A stretch of 64,000 nt of DNA from Acidimicrobiales bacterium (GCA_029263175.1 JAJCXZ010000076.1:19855-83854), one strand, 5' to 3'. Positions 34,267 to 44,340 are shown, numbered from the stretch's first letter. Notes: generated by a model not told the origin, from the sequence alone. Program-made: numbers and translations.

Positions 34267-37200
34267 TCAGCAGTCGGGACGGCCGAGATAGGCGAGACAG
34301 TCCTCCGTGGTCAATGGCTCGACGGTGTCGGCAATGCCGGCGAGAAGATCGTCGGGGTCGATGTAGTACTGCCATACCTGATTCCCGACCATGATGGCGA
34401 ACCGCTCTCCGTCGGGGCTGACCACAACGGATAACCCACGACCACGGGAGGGGAGATCGAGCCGCCAGACGGTTTCATCGGCGACCCAGTCCCAGAGTTC
34501 CACATGGCTCTGGTTGACGGGAACAACGAGCACGTGCGTCGTCCCCGGCACCGGGAGGCCGAAGGAGTCCTCCGTGCGATCTCGGTGCCAGATCGGTTCA
34601 CCGAATCCGATCCCGCCATTCTCGCGCTCAATCGGATACACCACGACGCCGGCTTCCGTACCGACGACGACCGCCTCGTCATCCGGCGAGAATTGGATCG
34701 AGATCACAAAAGCAGAAACCAGCGTCGCTGCTCGAACGGACGTGGCCAGCTCCACAAGCTGGATCTGATTCTGCTTCGCGGCAGCAACCGTGGTGCCCGT
34801 CGAGTCGAACGCCCCAGCGTTGCCTTCGCTGAGGCCCTCAGAGAGCAGGATTGCATCGCCGCTGATCCGGTCTTCGACCGTGAACTCCGAGAGATCGTCG
34901 TTGAAGTCGGTGACGAGCCCGATGATCATCTGCCTGCCATCGGGGCTGACATTGAACGCAGTGTACTCATTGCGGCTGGTCTCGCTTTGCACGATCTCCA
35001 ACGTGGCGGGGTCTACAACAGTCCAGCCATCGGTGCCCGGGACCACGAGGAGCTCTGCGTCCCTGGCATACATGAGCCCGGCAACCTCGGTTGACGAAAG
35101 AGCCCGGCTCAGGGGGCCCGGTCGCCCTTCTTCGTCGAATGCCTCGAGTCGGCCATCAATGAGGCGGGCGACGAACCCCCCGTCGGGAAGGTACACGCCG
35201 TCGAGCACGTCGGCGCTGGCAAGAAGATCACCGGCGTTGTTCGCTCCGGTCGACCTCGCCAGAACCGCAAGCCCAGATCCCGCGCCCTCAATCGGCTCGA
35301 GGGTGGCAAGGAGATCCCCTGACGTGGGCTCGATCGACAGATCGACAACTTCCCCGCCCAGCGAAAGGAAGGTCCTTGCCACCGAACCGTCACCGGCCCG
35401 ATGAAGCGAGACGCGACCGCGGTCCTCGCCTACGTACAGACCCTCGCTATCAAACGACCACACCAATGTTGATGTCCCGATCCCCGAGCGCCGCCAACGC
35501 TCCTCTCCCGAGTTGTCGTAGACAACAAGCGATCCCGCAAAAGCACTGGTTGTCACTGCGAGCGCGACGCTGGTGCCGTCGGGGGAGACGGCGAGGCCGG
35601 TGACTATGCCCTCGTCGATGGGAACGACGATCGTAGTCCCAGCCTCACCATCGATGACCATCTCCGCAGAGTCCTCCGACACCCCAACGATCATTCGTCC
35701 GTGGGCATCGCTCGCTACACCGTGCCTCCCCGTGGCCTGGTTGACGAGCTCCCAGGTCGTGATGTCGAGTACGGCCAACCGGTAGGGCGGTAGTGGGGAC
35801 CGGATGGTCATGAGGGCGGCCCCTGGCGCATAGATCGGATCGGCAGCCGACCCAAAGCCCGCTATGTCGATCTCGGTGTTCTCACCAGTGGCCAGATCAT
35901 GAACGGTGATGTTCGGGCTGAGGCGATGAGTGACGAGGAGTTGTCCGTCGCCAAGCCGGGTGAATCCGGTGACCGGGCGATCGAACTCGATCGCGTGCGA
36001 CAGGGTGAGGGCATCCGCGGTCAGATCGAACAGCTCGATGCTGTCGCTTCCCAGCGGGGCATCCCTTTCGAGAATGCCGATCATCCGACCTTCGTCGAGA
36101 TACTTGGCCTCCACGACTTGCCGTTGAAGCCAGTGAACCGTCGTTCGACCTGCAACCGCGCTGTACAGCGCCTGCACCGCTGAACTCGCCCGGTCGGCCC
36201 CCGCCTCCCCGAAGAGCTCCATCGATCGGACCGCCATTGCCAGCGCCGCCTCGGGGTCGATCTCGCGAACCACCGCGGACGCAGCCGCGTACTCGCGCGC
36301 CTGCGCCAGCGTCACACTCCGCTCAGCAGCCGCTCGTTCCCGATCGGCCTGATCGGCGAAGCGAAGCGCCGCGGCGGCCAGGACCAGGGAGACGACGGCT
36401 GCAGCGCTGATGCCTATCAGGATGTAGCGGCGGACGCGGGCCGATCGTCGTTCACGCGCGTCCTCGCGGTCGCGGCTCACCTCGAGATACGCGTGCTCTT
36501 CAGTGGTGAGGACGAGATCGGACTGCTCGGTCCATTCCTCGAACTGCTGGAGGCGGCCCTCTCGAAGCAGGAAACTGTCGCGCTCGTCCGCCTGCTTCCA
36601 CTCCTGCCGCGCCGCGTCGAGCCGGCGGCGCAACACGAGATCCTCGCGCTGATGGTCCACCCACTCCCGCAGTCTCGACCACTCGCGGATCAACGCCTCG
36701 TGGGCCACCTCCACAGTCGGGCCCCTCGTGATCGGGTCGAGGTCGAAGGTGAGGAGTCGGCTCGCCCCGTACAGCCGGAGTGCCTCGTCGAGCGCCGCCC
36801 GATCGACGTCGAGGGTGTTGAGCTCTGAGCGAGAGGCGCGACGACGGAGATCGTCAGACCCTTCGTCCACTGTCACCAGCCGGAGAAACGCCTGCTGGAT
36901 CGCAGATTGCCCGGCTGGGGGGAGGTCGGCATACAACTCCTCGGCCCTCCTCCCGAGCGCGCCGATCACGCCACCCGTCGCCAAGTAGGAATCGAGGGTC
37001 AGTTGGTCGGCGTCACGCCGGCGAAAGAGTTCCGTCAGGGCGAACTGGAGCAGCGGCAGACCCCCGGGCTGATCGCCGACATCGCGGACGATTTCGGGGA
37101 CGAGCCCCGGCTCCAACTCGAGACCGACCCGCCTCGCCGGTTGCGAGATGGCGCGGGCGAGCCCATCGGCACCAGGCACCGAGAGAGGAACGAGGCCCGC

Positions 37201-39192
37201 TTCGAGGAGCGAGCCGAACTCGGGATACTCCAGCGGTCGGTCGAAGAAGTCCGCCCGCATCGTCAGAACGATCCGAAGCCGCGAGCCAGGGTCCTGAACG
37301 GCGCTGCAGATGTTGTCCAGGAACAGCTGACGGTTCTTCTCGCTCTCGACCATCGAAAACAGTTCCTCGAACTGGTCGATCACCAGGACGAAGTCGGAGT
37401 CGTCGTCGGGGAGTACCAGCTTCGTGGCCCGGGATAGCCCGCGGTCGTCACGAGCAAGCTCGTCGAATATCGGGATCTGGCGCACTGCCACCCGCTGGAT
37501 CGCCGAACCGAGCTCTTCGAAGGGGAACGCACCGGGGAACATGTGGGCGACCAGATAGCGGTCTTTTGACGCGTGGAGCCGGGCGGCAAGCCCCGCCTTC
37601 ACCAGGCTCGACTTGCCAGACCCACTCGGGCCGACGACCGCCACCAGGCGTTGGTTCCTGACCATCCCCACCAACCGATCGATCAGCTCCTCACGACCGA
37701 AGAAGTCATCAGCGTCGGCCTGCTGGAACGCCTGCAACCCCTTGAAGGGATTGCGAAGCTCGGTTCGCGGCAATGCATCGGTGTGGGCAAGTCCGGCGGA
37801 ATCGCTGGCGGTCGCCTGACGGAGCGCACGCAGCAGGTCCTCGACCCGGGGATAGCCGTCGTCTTGGGCCGCGGCCAGGACCCGCTCACAGTCGTCCAGC
37901 CGATCGCCGACAAGCTCAGAAGCCAGACGGGCAAGTGCACGGATGTCGGCCGCTGGAGCCTCGTCGAGCACCGGCGATCCGATCGCGAACCCGGCCAGGT
38001 ACGCATCGCGGTCGCGGGATATGCGGACGGCCTCAGCGTTGAGGGAGCCGTGGATGACGCCACCTCGATGTGCTGCCGCGAGGGCACCCCCAACCTGTTC
38101 GAGGATCCGTGTCGCGGCCAGCGTCCCGAGCGGTTGCTCATCGTCAAGCAGTTCCCGTAGGGACTGCCCATCTACCCAGCGGAGCACCTGATAGGCCCGG
38201 TCCGGCTCGCGCCAGGTGTCTTGCACGTACAGGAGATTGGGATGATCGACTTGGGCGAGTCGCTCGGTGTCGGCATGGAAACGAGCGATGAACGTCGGAT
38301 CGTTCGCCACCGTCGACCCAATCACCACCACCGCCACTTCTCGACCCACCGAGCGTTGGTAGGCGCGGTGGATCGTCCGGGCGCCGTCGGACGAGATGAC
38401 TTCGCGCAGCTCGTAGCCCCGAATTGCCCTCGGAGCCGCCTCCGGGTCCGACGCCGGCCCGGCCAGGTCCGGGTCCTTGGCGAGAATTCGACCCTCCAGT
38501 TCGCGGAGTTCGGCCGACGGATCGATTCCCAGTTCATCAGCGAGGATCCGTCGGCCCCGCTCATACACCCGAAGCGCTTCGCCCTGGCGACCGGCCCGAT
38601 ACAGGGCGAGCATCAGCTGGGCTCGAAACCGCTCCCGGAGCGGGTACTCGCGGGCGAGCGAGGTGATCTCCCCCACGAGCTCGTGATGCCCCCCGAGCGC
38701 AAGATCGGCATCAATCCGATCGGCGACCGCGTCAAGCCTCGCCTCGTCGAGGCGGGTGATCGTCGACATGAGTGCGGGCTCGAAGTCGAGGTCACTGAGC
38801 GGGGTTCCCTCCCACATCTCGAGTGCCTCACCCAGCAGTTCGCCGGCTCGACGGGGATCGACATCGAGCAGGTCCTTCGCCTCGCCGACCCGGCCATCGA
38901 ACTCATCGGCGTCCACGACACAGCCATCGCGGAGCAGCTGATACCCATTCCCGACCGTCGCCAGCCGGTCACCGACCTGGACCCGCAGATGATGGACATA
39001 TCCCTGGATGGTCTTCCGCGCGGTCTGAGGAGGACTCTCCGGCCACAACGCATCAATGAGCGCTGACGTCGACACCGCCCGCCCGTCGGCGATCAACAGG
39101 ACAGCCAGAACCAGCCGTTGCTTCGGCCCACCGAGGCCCAGCCATTCGTCTCCCGCCCGAACCCCCAGGGGGCCGAGCACTCGAAATCGCAT
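34267..39192 (-). CDS. Giant regulator: SARP/BTAD + pseudokinase + STAND NTPase + TM + beta-propeller
   Basis: 1641 residues from MRFRVLGPLG at 39192, the usual SARP N-terminus; the frame is open further upstream but not convincingly coding. Order: OmpR-like winged helix (1-95), BTAD repeats (96-240), kinase-like domain (258-455), nSTAND1 ATPase (482-840; Walker A GPSGSGKSS 521-529, Walker B FVLVIDQFEELF about 601-612), one transmembrane helix (923-945) and a WD40-like propeller (about 1020-1620). The kinase-like domain has lost the VAIK Lys (VAVVVIG), the HRD Asp (HGS, 381-383) and the DFG Asp (AGF), so it is a pseudokinase. AfsR-type SARP-STAND proteins activate transcription after sensing a signal; a membrane-anchored DNA binder is unusual. 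It is divergent from a HExxH protein. Confidence 0.88.
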   Translation of the reverse strand: MRFRVLGPLGVRAGDEWLGLGGPKQRLVLAVLLIADGRAVSTSALIDALWPESPPQTARKTIQGYVHHLRVQVGDRLATVGNGYQLLRDGCVVDADEFDGRVGEAKDLLDVDPRRAGELLGEALEMWEGTPLSDLDFEPALMSTITRLDEARLDAVADRIDADLALGGHHELVGEITSLAREYPLRERFRAQLMLALYRAGRQGEALRVYERGRRILADELGIDPSAELRELEGRILAKDPDLAGPASDPEAAPRAIRGYELREVISSDGARTIHRAYQRSVGREVAVVVIGSTVANDPTFIARFHADTERLAQVDHPNLLYVQDTWREPDRAYQVLRWVDGQSLRELLDDEQPLGTLAATRILEQVGGALAAAHRGGVIHGSLNAEAVRISRDRDAYLAGFAIGSPVLDEAPAADIRALARLASELVGDRLDDCERVLAAAQDDGYPRVEDLLRALRQATASDSAGLAHTDALPRTELRNPFKGLQAFQQADADDFFGREELIDRLVGMVRNQRLVAVVGPSGSGKSSLVKAGLAARLHASKDRYLVAHMFPGAFPFEELGSAIQRVAVRQIPIFDELARDDRGLSRATKLVLPDDDSDFVLVIDQFEELFSMVESEKNRQLFLDNICSAVQDPGSRLRIVLTMRADFFDRPLEYPEFGSLLEAGLVPLSVPGADGLARAISQPARRVGLELEPGLVPEIVRDVGDQPGGLPLLQFALTELFRRRDADQLTLDSYLATGGVIGALGRRAEELYADLPPAGQSAIQQAFLRLVTVDEGSDDLRRRASRSELNTLDVDRAALDEALRLYGASRLLTFDLDPITRGPTVEVAHEALIREWSRLREWVDHQREDLVLRRRLDAARQEWKQADERDSFLLREGRLQQFEEWTEQSDLVLTTEEHAYLEVSRDREDARERRSARVRRYILIGISAAAVVSLVLAAAALRFADQADRERAAAERSVTLAQAREYAAASAVVREIDPEAALAMAVRSMELFGEAGADRASSAVQALYSAVAGRTTVHWLQRQVVEAKYLDEGRMIGILERDAPLGSDSIELFDLTADALTLSHAIEFDRPVTGFTRLGDGQLLVTHRLSPNITVHDLATGENTEIDIAGFGSAADPIYAPGAALMTIRSPLPPYRLAVLDITTWELVNQATGRHGVASDAHGRMIVGVSEDSAEMVIDGEAGTTIVVPIDEGIVTGLAVSPDGTSVALAVTTSAFAGSLVVYDNSGEERWRRSGIGTSTLVWSFDSEGLYVGEDRGRVSLHRAGDGSVARTFLSLGGEVVDLSIEPTSGDLLATLEPIEGAGSGLAVLARSTGANNAGDLLASADVLDGVYLPDGGFVARLIDGRLEAFDEEGRPGPLSRALSSTEVAGLMYARDAELLVVPGTDGWTVVDPATLEIVQSETSRNEYTAFNVSPDGRQMIIGLVTDFNDDLSEFTVEDRISGDAILLSEGLSEGNAGAFDSTGTTVAAAKQNQIQLVELATSVRAATLVSAFVISIQFSPDDEAVVVGTEAGVVVYPIERENGGIGFGEPIWHRDRTEDSFGLPVPGTTHVLVVPVNQSHVELWDWVADETVWRLDLPSRGRGLSVVVSPDGERFAIMVGNQVWQYYIDPDDLLAGIADTVEPLTTEDCLAYLGRPDC

Positions 39193-39240
39193 GTCGCGAC
39201 CGTATTGCCTCGATGCCATGCCTGCACGATGTCGCGGGCG

Positions 39241-39346
39241 GGTTGGAAGACGGTTGGAGAGACAAAGGCCCTGGTAAACGCCGGTTTTCTCCCGCGTCCC
39301 GTCAGCGCGGGGACAGCGGTTGGCGTTGCTCCAACCGAGTCCAATC
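39241..39346. promoter_or_regulatory. SARP-box-like heptamer repeats in the divergent intergenic region
   Basis: On the plus strand GGTTGGA occurs at 39241-39247 and 39252-39258, an 11-bp period (heptamer plus 4 bp). On the minus strand GATTGGA and GGTTGGA occur at 39346-39340 and 39336-39330. A further GGTTGG lies at 39318-39323. SARP proteins bind direct heptamer repeats with 11-bp spacing. The 198-bp region separates the SARP-STAND gene from the HExxH gene and has no other obvious content. Confidence 0.55.
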
Positions 39347-39390
39347 CAGATCTCGGAAAGGCCTGAACCGGCGACTCGGACGGTGTTCTC

Positions 39391-39999
39391 ATGAACACCG
39401 CACTCCGCCTCGCCTTCGCCGCCGTTGCCCTCGTCAGCAACCTCACCAGCCAACAGGTTCTCGACACCATGGACGAACCGCCGACCGAACTCGTCAGCCT
39501 CGTTGTCCTCAATGCCACCGCCGATCAGGAGGCTGCCGTCGGTGAAGCGCTGGTCAAGTTCGCCGACGCCGGTCTCGCGCTTCCGCCGCTGGTCATCGAG
39601 TTCAGCGCTGAAGCCGAGCTGTGCAACGGCCACGCCGGGATGTACCGCCCCCGCTCGTTCGAGGACCCGGCTGTGGCCGACAAGATCGACATCTGCAACC
39701 GACTCCCGCAGATCCTCATCCATGAGCTCGCTCACGCCTGGGAGCGTCACTTCGCCACCGACGAGGCCCGCGAGGCGTTGCTGGGTCGTTGGGATCTGGA
39801 GAGCTGGAACGACCACAGCGATGATTGGCATGACCGAGGCGGCGAGCGAGCGGCCGACACGATCGCCTACACCCTGACCATCGACGAACCCACCGACAAC
39901 GACATCTTCCGCCGCTACGTCTGCGGATTCGAACAGCTGACGGGTACCGATCTCCCGGCGGCGGTCATCGGTACGGATTGCGCCGGGTTCACGATCTGA
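39391..39999 (+). CDS. Putative secreted HExxH metalloprotein
   Basis: 202 residues with a weak signal peptide (MNTALRLAFAAVALVSNLTS). The motif HELAHAWERHF near residue 111 is HExxH, and GGERAADTIAY about 35 residues later offers a third-ligand Glu, as in gluzincin-like peptidases. Four cysteines (LCNGH, ICNRL, VCGFE, DCAGF) suggest disulfides and secretion. It is divergent from the giant SARP regulator across SARP-box-like repeats, so it may be its target. No closer family is recognised, and peptidase activity is inferred. Confidence 0.7.
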   Translation: MNTALRLAFAAVALVSNLTSQQVLDTMDEPPTELVSLVVLNATADQEAAVGEALVKFADAGLALPPLVIEFSAEAELCNGHAGMYRPRSFEDPAVADKIDICNRLPQILIHELAHAWERHFATDEAREALLGRWDLESWNDHSDDWHDRGGERAADTIAYTLTIDEPTDNDIFRRYVCGFEQLTGTDLPAAVIGTDCAGFTI

Positions 40000-40008
40000 G
40001 CCGGGTTG

Positions 40009-40031
40009 AAACGGGGGTCTGACCCCCGTTT
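40009..40031. repeat. 23-bp perfect palindrome between convergent genes
   Basis: AAACGGGGGTC (40009-40019) and GACCCCCGTTT (40021-40031) are perfect 11-bp arms around one T. It lies between the convergent HExxH gene and leuS, 10 nt after one stop and 5 nt before the other. It can act as a bidirectional terminator. The GGGGTCTGACCCC core resembles short dispersed palindromes (REP-like) of other bacteria. Confidence 0.6.
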
Positions 40032-40035
40032 GAAC

Positions 40036-42888
40036 TCACACGATCAGATTGACCATTCGGCCGGGGACCACGATCGTCTTGCGGAGATCCTTGCCGTCGA
40101 TGTGGACGGCGACGTTTGCGTCGGCCAGTGCCGAAGCGACCACCGTGGCCTCGTCGGCATCGGCCGCGACCGTGACCCGGCCGCGGACCTTGCCGTTGAC
40201 CTGCACCGGCATCTCGATCTGATCGTCGATCAACATCGCGGGATCGGCAATCGGGAACGCGGCACGGGTCACCGTGCCCTCGCGGCCGAGCATCGCCCAC
40301 AACTCCTCGGCCACGTGCGGGACAAGCGGCGACAACATGGCCACCATTGCCTCTGCGACGACGCGTGGAGTCGGTCCGTCGATCTTGGTGATCTCGTTGT
40401 TCAACTCGGTGATCTTGGCGATGGCCGTGTTGAAGCGCAGGTTGTCCATGTCGGCACGCACACCCTCGATGGTGCGATGCATCGTGCGGGCGAGGTCGTC
40501 GCTCGGACCCTCATCCACGACGACGAGCTCACCGGTGTCTTCGTCGACGATGTTGCGCCAAACGCGCTGCAGTAGGCGCTGTGAACCGACGACCGAACGG
40601 GTCTCCCATGGGCGATCCTGATCGATTGGACCCATTGCCATCTCGTACAGGCGAAGCGTGTCGGCACCGTAGGCCTCATACATGTCGTCGGGCGTGACGG
40701 CGTTCTTCAACGACTTGCCCATCTTGCCGTAGTTGCGTTCGACGGGCCGGCCCTCGAAGCTGAAACCCGACTGGGCGTCGCCCTCGACTTCTTCGGCCTC
40801 GACATAGATGCCGCGGCTGTCCTGGAAGGCGGCCGCCTGGATATAGCCCTGGTTGATCAACCGCTTGAAGGGCTCAGCCGTGCTGACGACGCCGAGGTCG
40901 AAGAGGACCTTGTGCCAGAACCGGCTGTAGAGCAGGTGCAGCACGGCGTGTTCGACACCGCCGACGTAGAGGTCGACGCCACCATTGGCCGTGTCGCCTC
41001 CCATCCAATACCTCTCCGCGACAGGATCGACCACGACATCGTCGCTCACCGGATCGATGTAGCGCAGGTAGTACCAGCACGAGCCGGCCCACTGCGGCAT
41101 CACGTTGAGGTCGCGCTGGTAGGTCTTCATACCGTCGCCGAGATCGAGGTCGACGGTGGTCCACTCAGTCGCGCGACCCAATGGTGGTTCCGGCTCGGAG
41201 TCTTCGGCGAGCTCACGCGGCGCCCAGTCGATCAACTCCGGCAGATTCACCGGCAACTGGTCATCGGGGACGGAGATCGGATTGCCGTCAGCGTCAAAGA
41301 CGATCGGGATCGGCTCGCCCCAGTAGCGCTGTCGAGCGAACAACCAATCGCGCAACTTGGTGGTGACCGTTCCCTCACCGGCTCCGGTCTCCTCGAGCCG
41401 AGCGATCATCGCCGACTTCGCCTCGGCGACCTCCATGCCATCGAGGAAGCCTGAGTTGATGGCGGGGCCATCGCCCGTATAGGCGTCCCCCTCGAAGTCG
41501 GCGGGAGGCTGAACGGTGCGGATGATTTCGAGGTCGAAGGCGCTGGCGAACTCCCAGTCTCGATCGTCCTGGCCCGGCACGGCCATGATCGCGCCGGTGC
41601 CGTAACCCATCAGCACATAGTCGGCGACGAAGACAGGGATCGATTCGTCGTTCACCGGATTGATCGCGTATGAGCCCGTGAAGACACCGGTCTTCGTCTT
41701 GTTCTCCTGCCGATCCATGTCGGTCATCTGTGCGGTTGCGGCGCGGTACGCCGCGACCGCTTCGGCCGGAGTGGCTGCGCCGCCGGTCCACGTGTCTCTC
41801 GTGGCCACCGGCCAGGTGTCGGCCGTCAACTCACCGACGAGCTCGTGCTCTGGCGCCAACACCATGTAGGTCGCGCCGAACAAGGTGTCAGGGCGAGTGG
41901 TGAACACCCGGATGACGGGGCCCGGGTCTGCGACGCCGCCCGCTGCGACGACAGAGAAGTCGACGTTCGCGCCCTCGGAACGGCCGATCCAGTTGCGTTG
42001 CATCGTCTTGATGCTGTCGGTCCAGTCGAGCAGGTCGAGGTCTTCGATCAGACGGTCGGCATAGGCCGTGATCCGCATCATCCACTGCTTCAGTGGGCGC
42101 CGGAACACGGGGAAGTTTCCGCGATCGCTTCGACCCTCGGCGGTGACCTCTTCATTCGCGAGCACCGTGCCCAGACCCGGACACCAGTTCACGGGGGCCT
42201 CGGACACATACGCCAACCGATACTCGTGCAGGACCGCACGCTGCTCGCTCAACGACAGGTCGGCCCAGGGTCGACCATCTGGGGTCGGGCGGCTGCCGTC
42301 GACGAATCCGCTCTCGAGCTCGGCGATCGGGCGAGCCCTCTGTTGATCCTCATCGAACCAGGCGTTGAAGATCTGGCCGAAAATCCACTGAGTCCAGCGG
42401 TAGTAGGCCTCGTCAGTCGTGGCGATCGAGCGGCGATGGTCATGGCCGAGCCCCAACCGGTCGAGTTGGCGGGTCATGTTCGCGATGTTGGCTTCGGTGT
42501 TCTCACGGGGGTGGACGCCGGTCTGGCGGGCGTGCTCCTCGGCCGGCAACCCGAATGCATCGAAGCCCATGGTGTGCAGCACGTTGAAGCCCGTCATGCG
42601 CTTGAAGCGGGCGTAGACGTCGGTCGAGATGTAGCCGAGCGGGTGGCCGACGTGAAGACCCGATCCCGACGGGTACGGGAACATGTCCATGATGAAGAGC
42701 TTCGGCGCATCGGCGATGCCGAACGGATCATCACTCAGCGGACCCGAAGGATTCGGTGCGTGGTAAGTGCCCGCCTCTCGCCAGTGGGCCTGCCAACGGG
42801 TTTCGATCTCATCGGCCCGAGCAGCGTCGTAACGGTGGCTCGGGGCGTCGTCTGCGGTGTGCGCAGTAGGGGTTTCGGACACCGCCAC
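40036..42888 (-). CDS. leuS: Leucyl-tRNA synthetase
   Basis: 950 residues from GTG (a second GTG lies 6 nt downstream). The class I signature is in [16 protein letters not shown] (HVGH 79-82) and KMGKS in [12 protein letters not shown] near residue 721. The editing CP1 domain includes [19 protein letters not shown], and the [12 protein letters not shown] segment and C-terminal VNGKVRGRV are typical. It charges tRNA-Leu in the cytosol. It is divergent from the corrinoid methyltransferase operon. Confidence 0.97.
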   Translation of the reverse strand: MAVSETPTAHTADDAPSHRYDAARADEIETRWQAHWREAGTYHAPNPSGPLSDDPFGIADAPKLFIMDMFPYPSGSGLHVGHPLGYISTDVYARFKRMTGFNVLHTMGFDAFGLPAEEHARQTGVHPRENTEANIANMTRQLDRLGLGHDHRRSIATTDEAYYRWTQWIFGQIFNAWFDEDQQRARPIAELESGFVDGSRPTPDGRPWADLSLSEQRAVLHEYRLAYVSEAPVNWCPGLGTVLANEEVTAEGRSDRGNFPVFRRPLKQWMMRITAYADRLIEDLDLLDWTDSIKTMQRNWIGRSEGANVDFSVVAAGGVADPGPVIRVFTTRPDTLFGATYMVLAPEHELVGELTADTWPVATRDTWTGGAATPAEAVAAYRAATAQMTDMDRQENKTKTGVFTGSYAINPVNDESIPVFVADYVLMGYGTGAIMAVPGQDDRDWEFASAFDLEIIRTVQPPADFEGDAYTGDGPAINSGFLDGMEVAEAKSAMIARLEETGAGEGTVTTKLRDWLFARQRYWGEPIPIVFDADGNPISVPDDQLPVNLPELIDWAPRELAEDSEPEPPLGRATEWTTVDLDLGDGMKTYQRDLNVMPQWAGSCWYYLRYIDPVSDDVVVDPVAERYWMGGDTANGGVDLYVGGVEHAVLHLLYSRFWHKVLFDLGVVSTAEPFKRLINQGYIQAAAFQDSRGIYVEAEEVEGDAQSGFSFEGRPVERNYGKMGKSLKNAVTPDDMYEAYGADTLRLYEMAMGPIDQDRPWETRSVVGSQRLLQRVWRNIVDEDTGELVVVDEGPSDDLARTMHRTIEGVRADMDNLRFNTAIAKITELNNEITKIDGPTPRVVAEAMVAMLSPLVPHVAEELWAMLGREGTVTRAAFPIADPAMLIDDQIEMPVQVNGKVRGRVTVAADADEATVVASALADANVAVHIDGKDLRKTIVVPGRMVNLIV

Positions 42889-43028
42889 AGGTTACGCGAA
42901 CAGGCTTCCGTTCCAGAGGAGTTTCATGATACGGTACAGTTCCACGATGCGGAACAGCCTTGGCCGGCCGCACGCTGTGTATTTCAAGCCTTGTGTGCAC
43001 ACCTTCTCGAGCTTCCAGGAGTTGCCAT

Positions 43029-43727
43029 ATGTCCGACGAGATGGATGAAGAGATCGATCTCAGTGCGTTGAGTGACGAGGATCTCACCGCCCAGATGCAT
43101 GACGATCTCTATGACGGCCTCGCCGACGAGATCCACGAAGGTACGAACATCTTGCTGGGTCGGGGCTGGAGCGCCGGCCGAGTCCTCAACGACGCCCTCG
43201 TCGAAGGTATGCGGATTGTCGGCATCGATTTCCGTGACGGCATTCTCTTTGTGCCCGAGGTCCTTCTCGCCGCCAACGCGATGAAGGCGGGCATGGCCAT
43301 CCTGCGGCCAATCCTCGCCGAGACGGGAGCCGAGTCGATCGGCACCGTTGTCAACGGCACGGTGACGGGCGACATCCACGACATCGGCAAGAACCTGGGG
43401 GGGATGATGCTCGAAGGCGCCGGGTTCGAGGTTCACGACCTCGGTATCAACACCGATGTCGACGAGTTCCTCGCTGCGCTCGATGAGCACAAGCCCGACA
43501 TCCTCGGTATGTCAGCGCTGCTCACCACGACGATGCCGTACATGAAGGTCGTCATCGACACGCTCGAGGAGAAGGGTCGTCGCGACGACTACATCATCCT
43601 TGTCGGGGGCGCTCCGCTCAACGAAGAGTTCGGCGAGGCCATCGGTGCCGATGCGTACTGCCGAGACGCCGCGGTTGCGTCGGAGACCGCGTCCGCCCTT
43701 GTTCAGGCCAAGCGCGCCGCGGCGTGA
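43029..43727 (+). CDS. Corrinoid protein of a methyltransferase system (MtbC/MttC-like)
   Basis: 232 residues from ATG at 43029, with AGGAG at 43017-43021 deciding the start. The helical cap (about 20-105: LYDGLADEIHEGTNILLGRGW, VEGMRIVGIDFRDGILFVPEVLLAANAM) is followed by a B12-binding Rossmann domain with D-x-H-x2-G (GDIHDIGKN, cobalt ligand His117), S162-x-L and GG (193-194). It carries the methyl group as methylcobalamide from the substrate-specific methyltransferase (47614) to the tetrahydrofolate methyltransferase (44671). It is first in a seven-gene operon. No cobalamin riboswitch is visible upstream. Confidence 0.92.
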   Translation: MSDEMDEEIDLSALSDEDLTAQMHDDLYDGLADEIHEGTNILLGRGWSAGRVLNDALVEGMRIVGIDFRDGILFVPEVLLAANAMKAGMAILRPILAETGAESIGTVVNGTVTGDIHDIGKNLGGMMLEGAGFEVHDLGINTDVDEFLAALDEHKPDILGMSALLTTTMPYMKVVIDTLEEKGRRDDYIILVGGAPLNEEFGEAIGADAYCRDAAVASETASALVQAKRAAA

Positions 43728-43737
43728 GCTGACGTTC

Positions 43738-44340
43738 GTGGACGCTCCGCAGGTGCTGATTCTGGCCTGTGGCGCCCTTGCCCGGGAGATCCGTGACATC
43801 ACACGGCTACATGAACTCGACAACGTGACCCTCGACTGCCTTCCCGCGGTGCTGCACAACCGCCCCACCGAGATCCCCGACCTCGTGCGCGAACGCCTTG
43901 ACCGCGATGCGCACAAGTACGACCGGATCCTGCTCGGCTACGCGGATTGCGGCACCACCGGCGAGTTGGCCGACATCTGCCAAGAGCGCGGCATCGAGAT
44001 GCTCCCCGGCGACCACTGCTACGAGTTCTTCGCCGGTGGCGATACGTGGCAGCGGATGCACCACAACGACCCGACCGCGTTCTACCTCACCGACTATCTG
44101 GCGAAGCACTTCGACCGAATCATCATGGACGGACTCGGCATCGAGGCCCATCCCGAACTCCAGGCGATGTACTTCGGCAACTACACGAAGGTCATCTACC
44201 TCGCCCAGACCGAGGATCCTGAGATCGAGGTTGCCGCCCAGGCCGCAGCCGACCGCCTCGGCCTCGCCTACGAGCGGGTCGCCACCACCTACGGCGACCT
44301 CGAACCAGCGCTCCTTCACATCTCCCGGAAGCCCTCATGA
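43738..44340 (+). CDS. DUF1638 family protein
   Basis: 200 residues from GTG at 43738 (VDAPQVLILACGALAREI). DUF1638 landmarks are ACGALAREI, LPAVLHNRPTEIPDLV, ILLGYADCGTTGELADIC and GDHCYEFFAG. Cys11, His40, Cys71, Cys81, His93 and Cys94 form a candidate metal or cobalamin-handling site. The family is uncharacterised but, as I recall, often sits beside corrinoid methyltransferases. Here it lies 10 nt after the corrinoid gene and couples by ATGA to the next. A role in corrinoid loading or methyl transfer is inference from context. Confidence 0.8.
   Translation: MDAPQVLILACGALAREIRDITRLHELDNVTLDCLPAVLHNRPTEIPDLVRERLDRDAHKYDRILLGYADCGTTGELADICQERGIEMLPGDHCYEFFAGGDTWQRMHHNDPTAFYLTDYLAKHFDRIIMDGLGIEAHPELQAMYFGNYTKVIYLAQTEDPEIEVAAQAAADRLGLAYERVATTYGDLEPALLHISRKPS

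Noticed and set aside
39193..39831. Upstream extension of the SARP-STAND frame
   Set aside because: It would run antisense through the HExxH gene and across the SARP-box-like repeats; the SARP N-terminus at 39192 is canonical.
42889..43028. Cobalamin riboswitch or operator before the corrinoid operon (GTTCC/GGAAC at 42939-42955)
   Set aside because: No B12-box-like sequence in 140 nt, and the 5-bp inverted repeat is too short to stand out.
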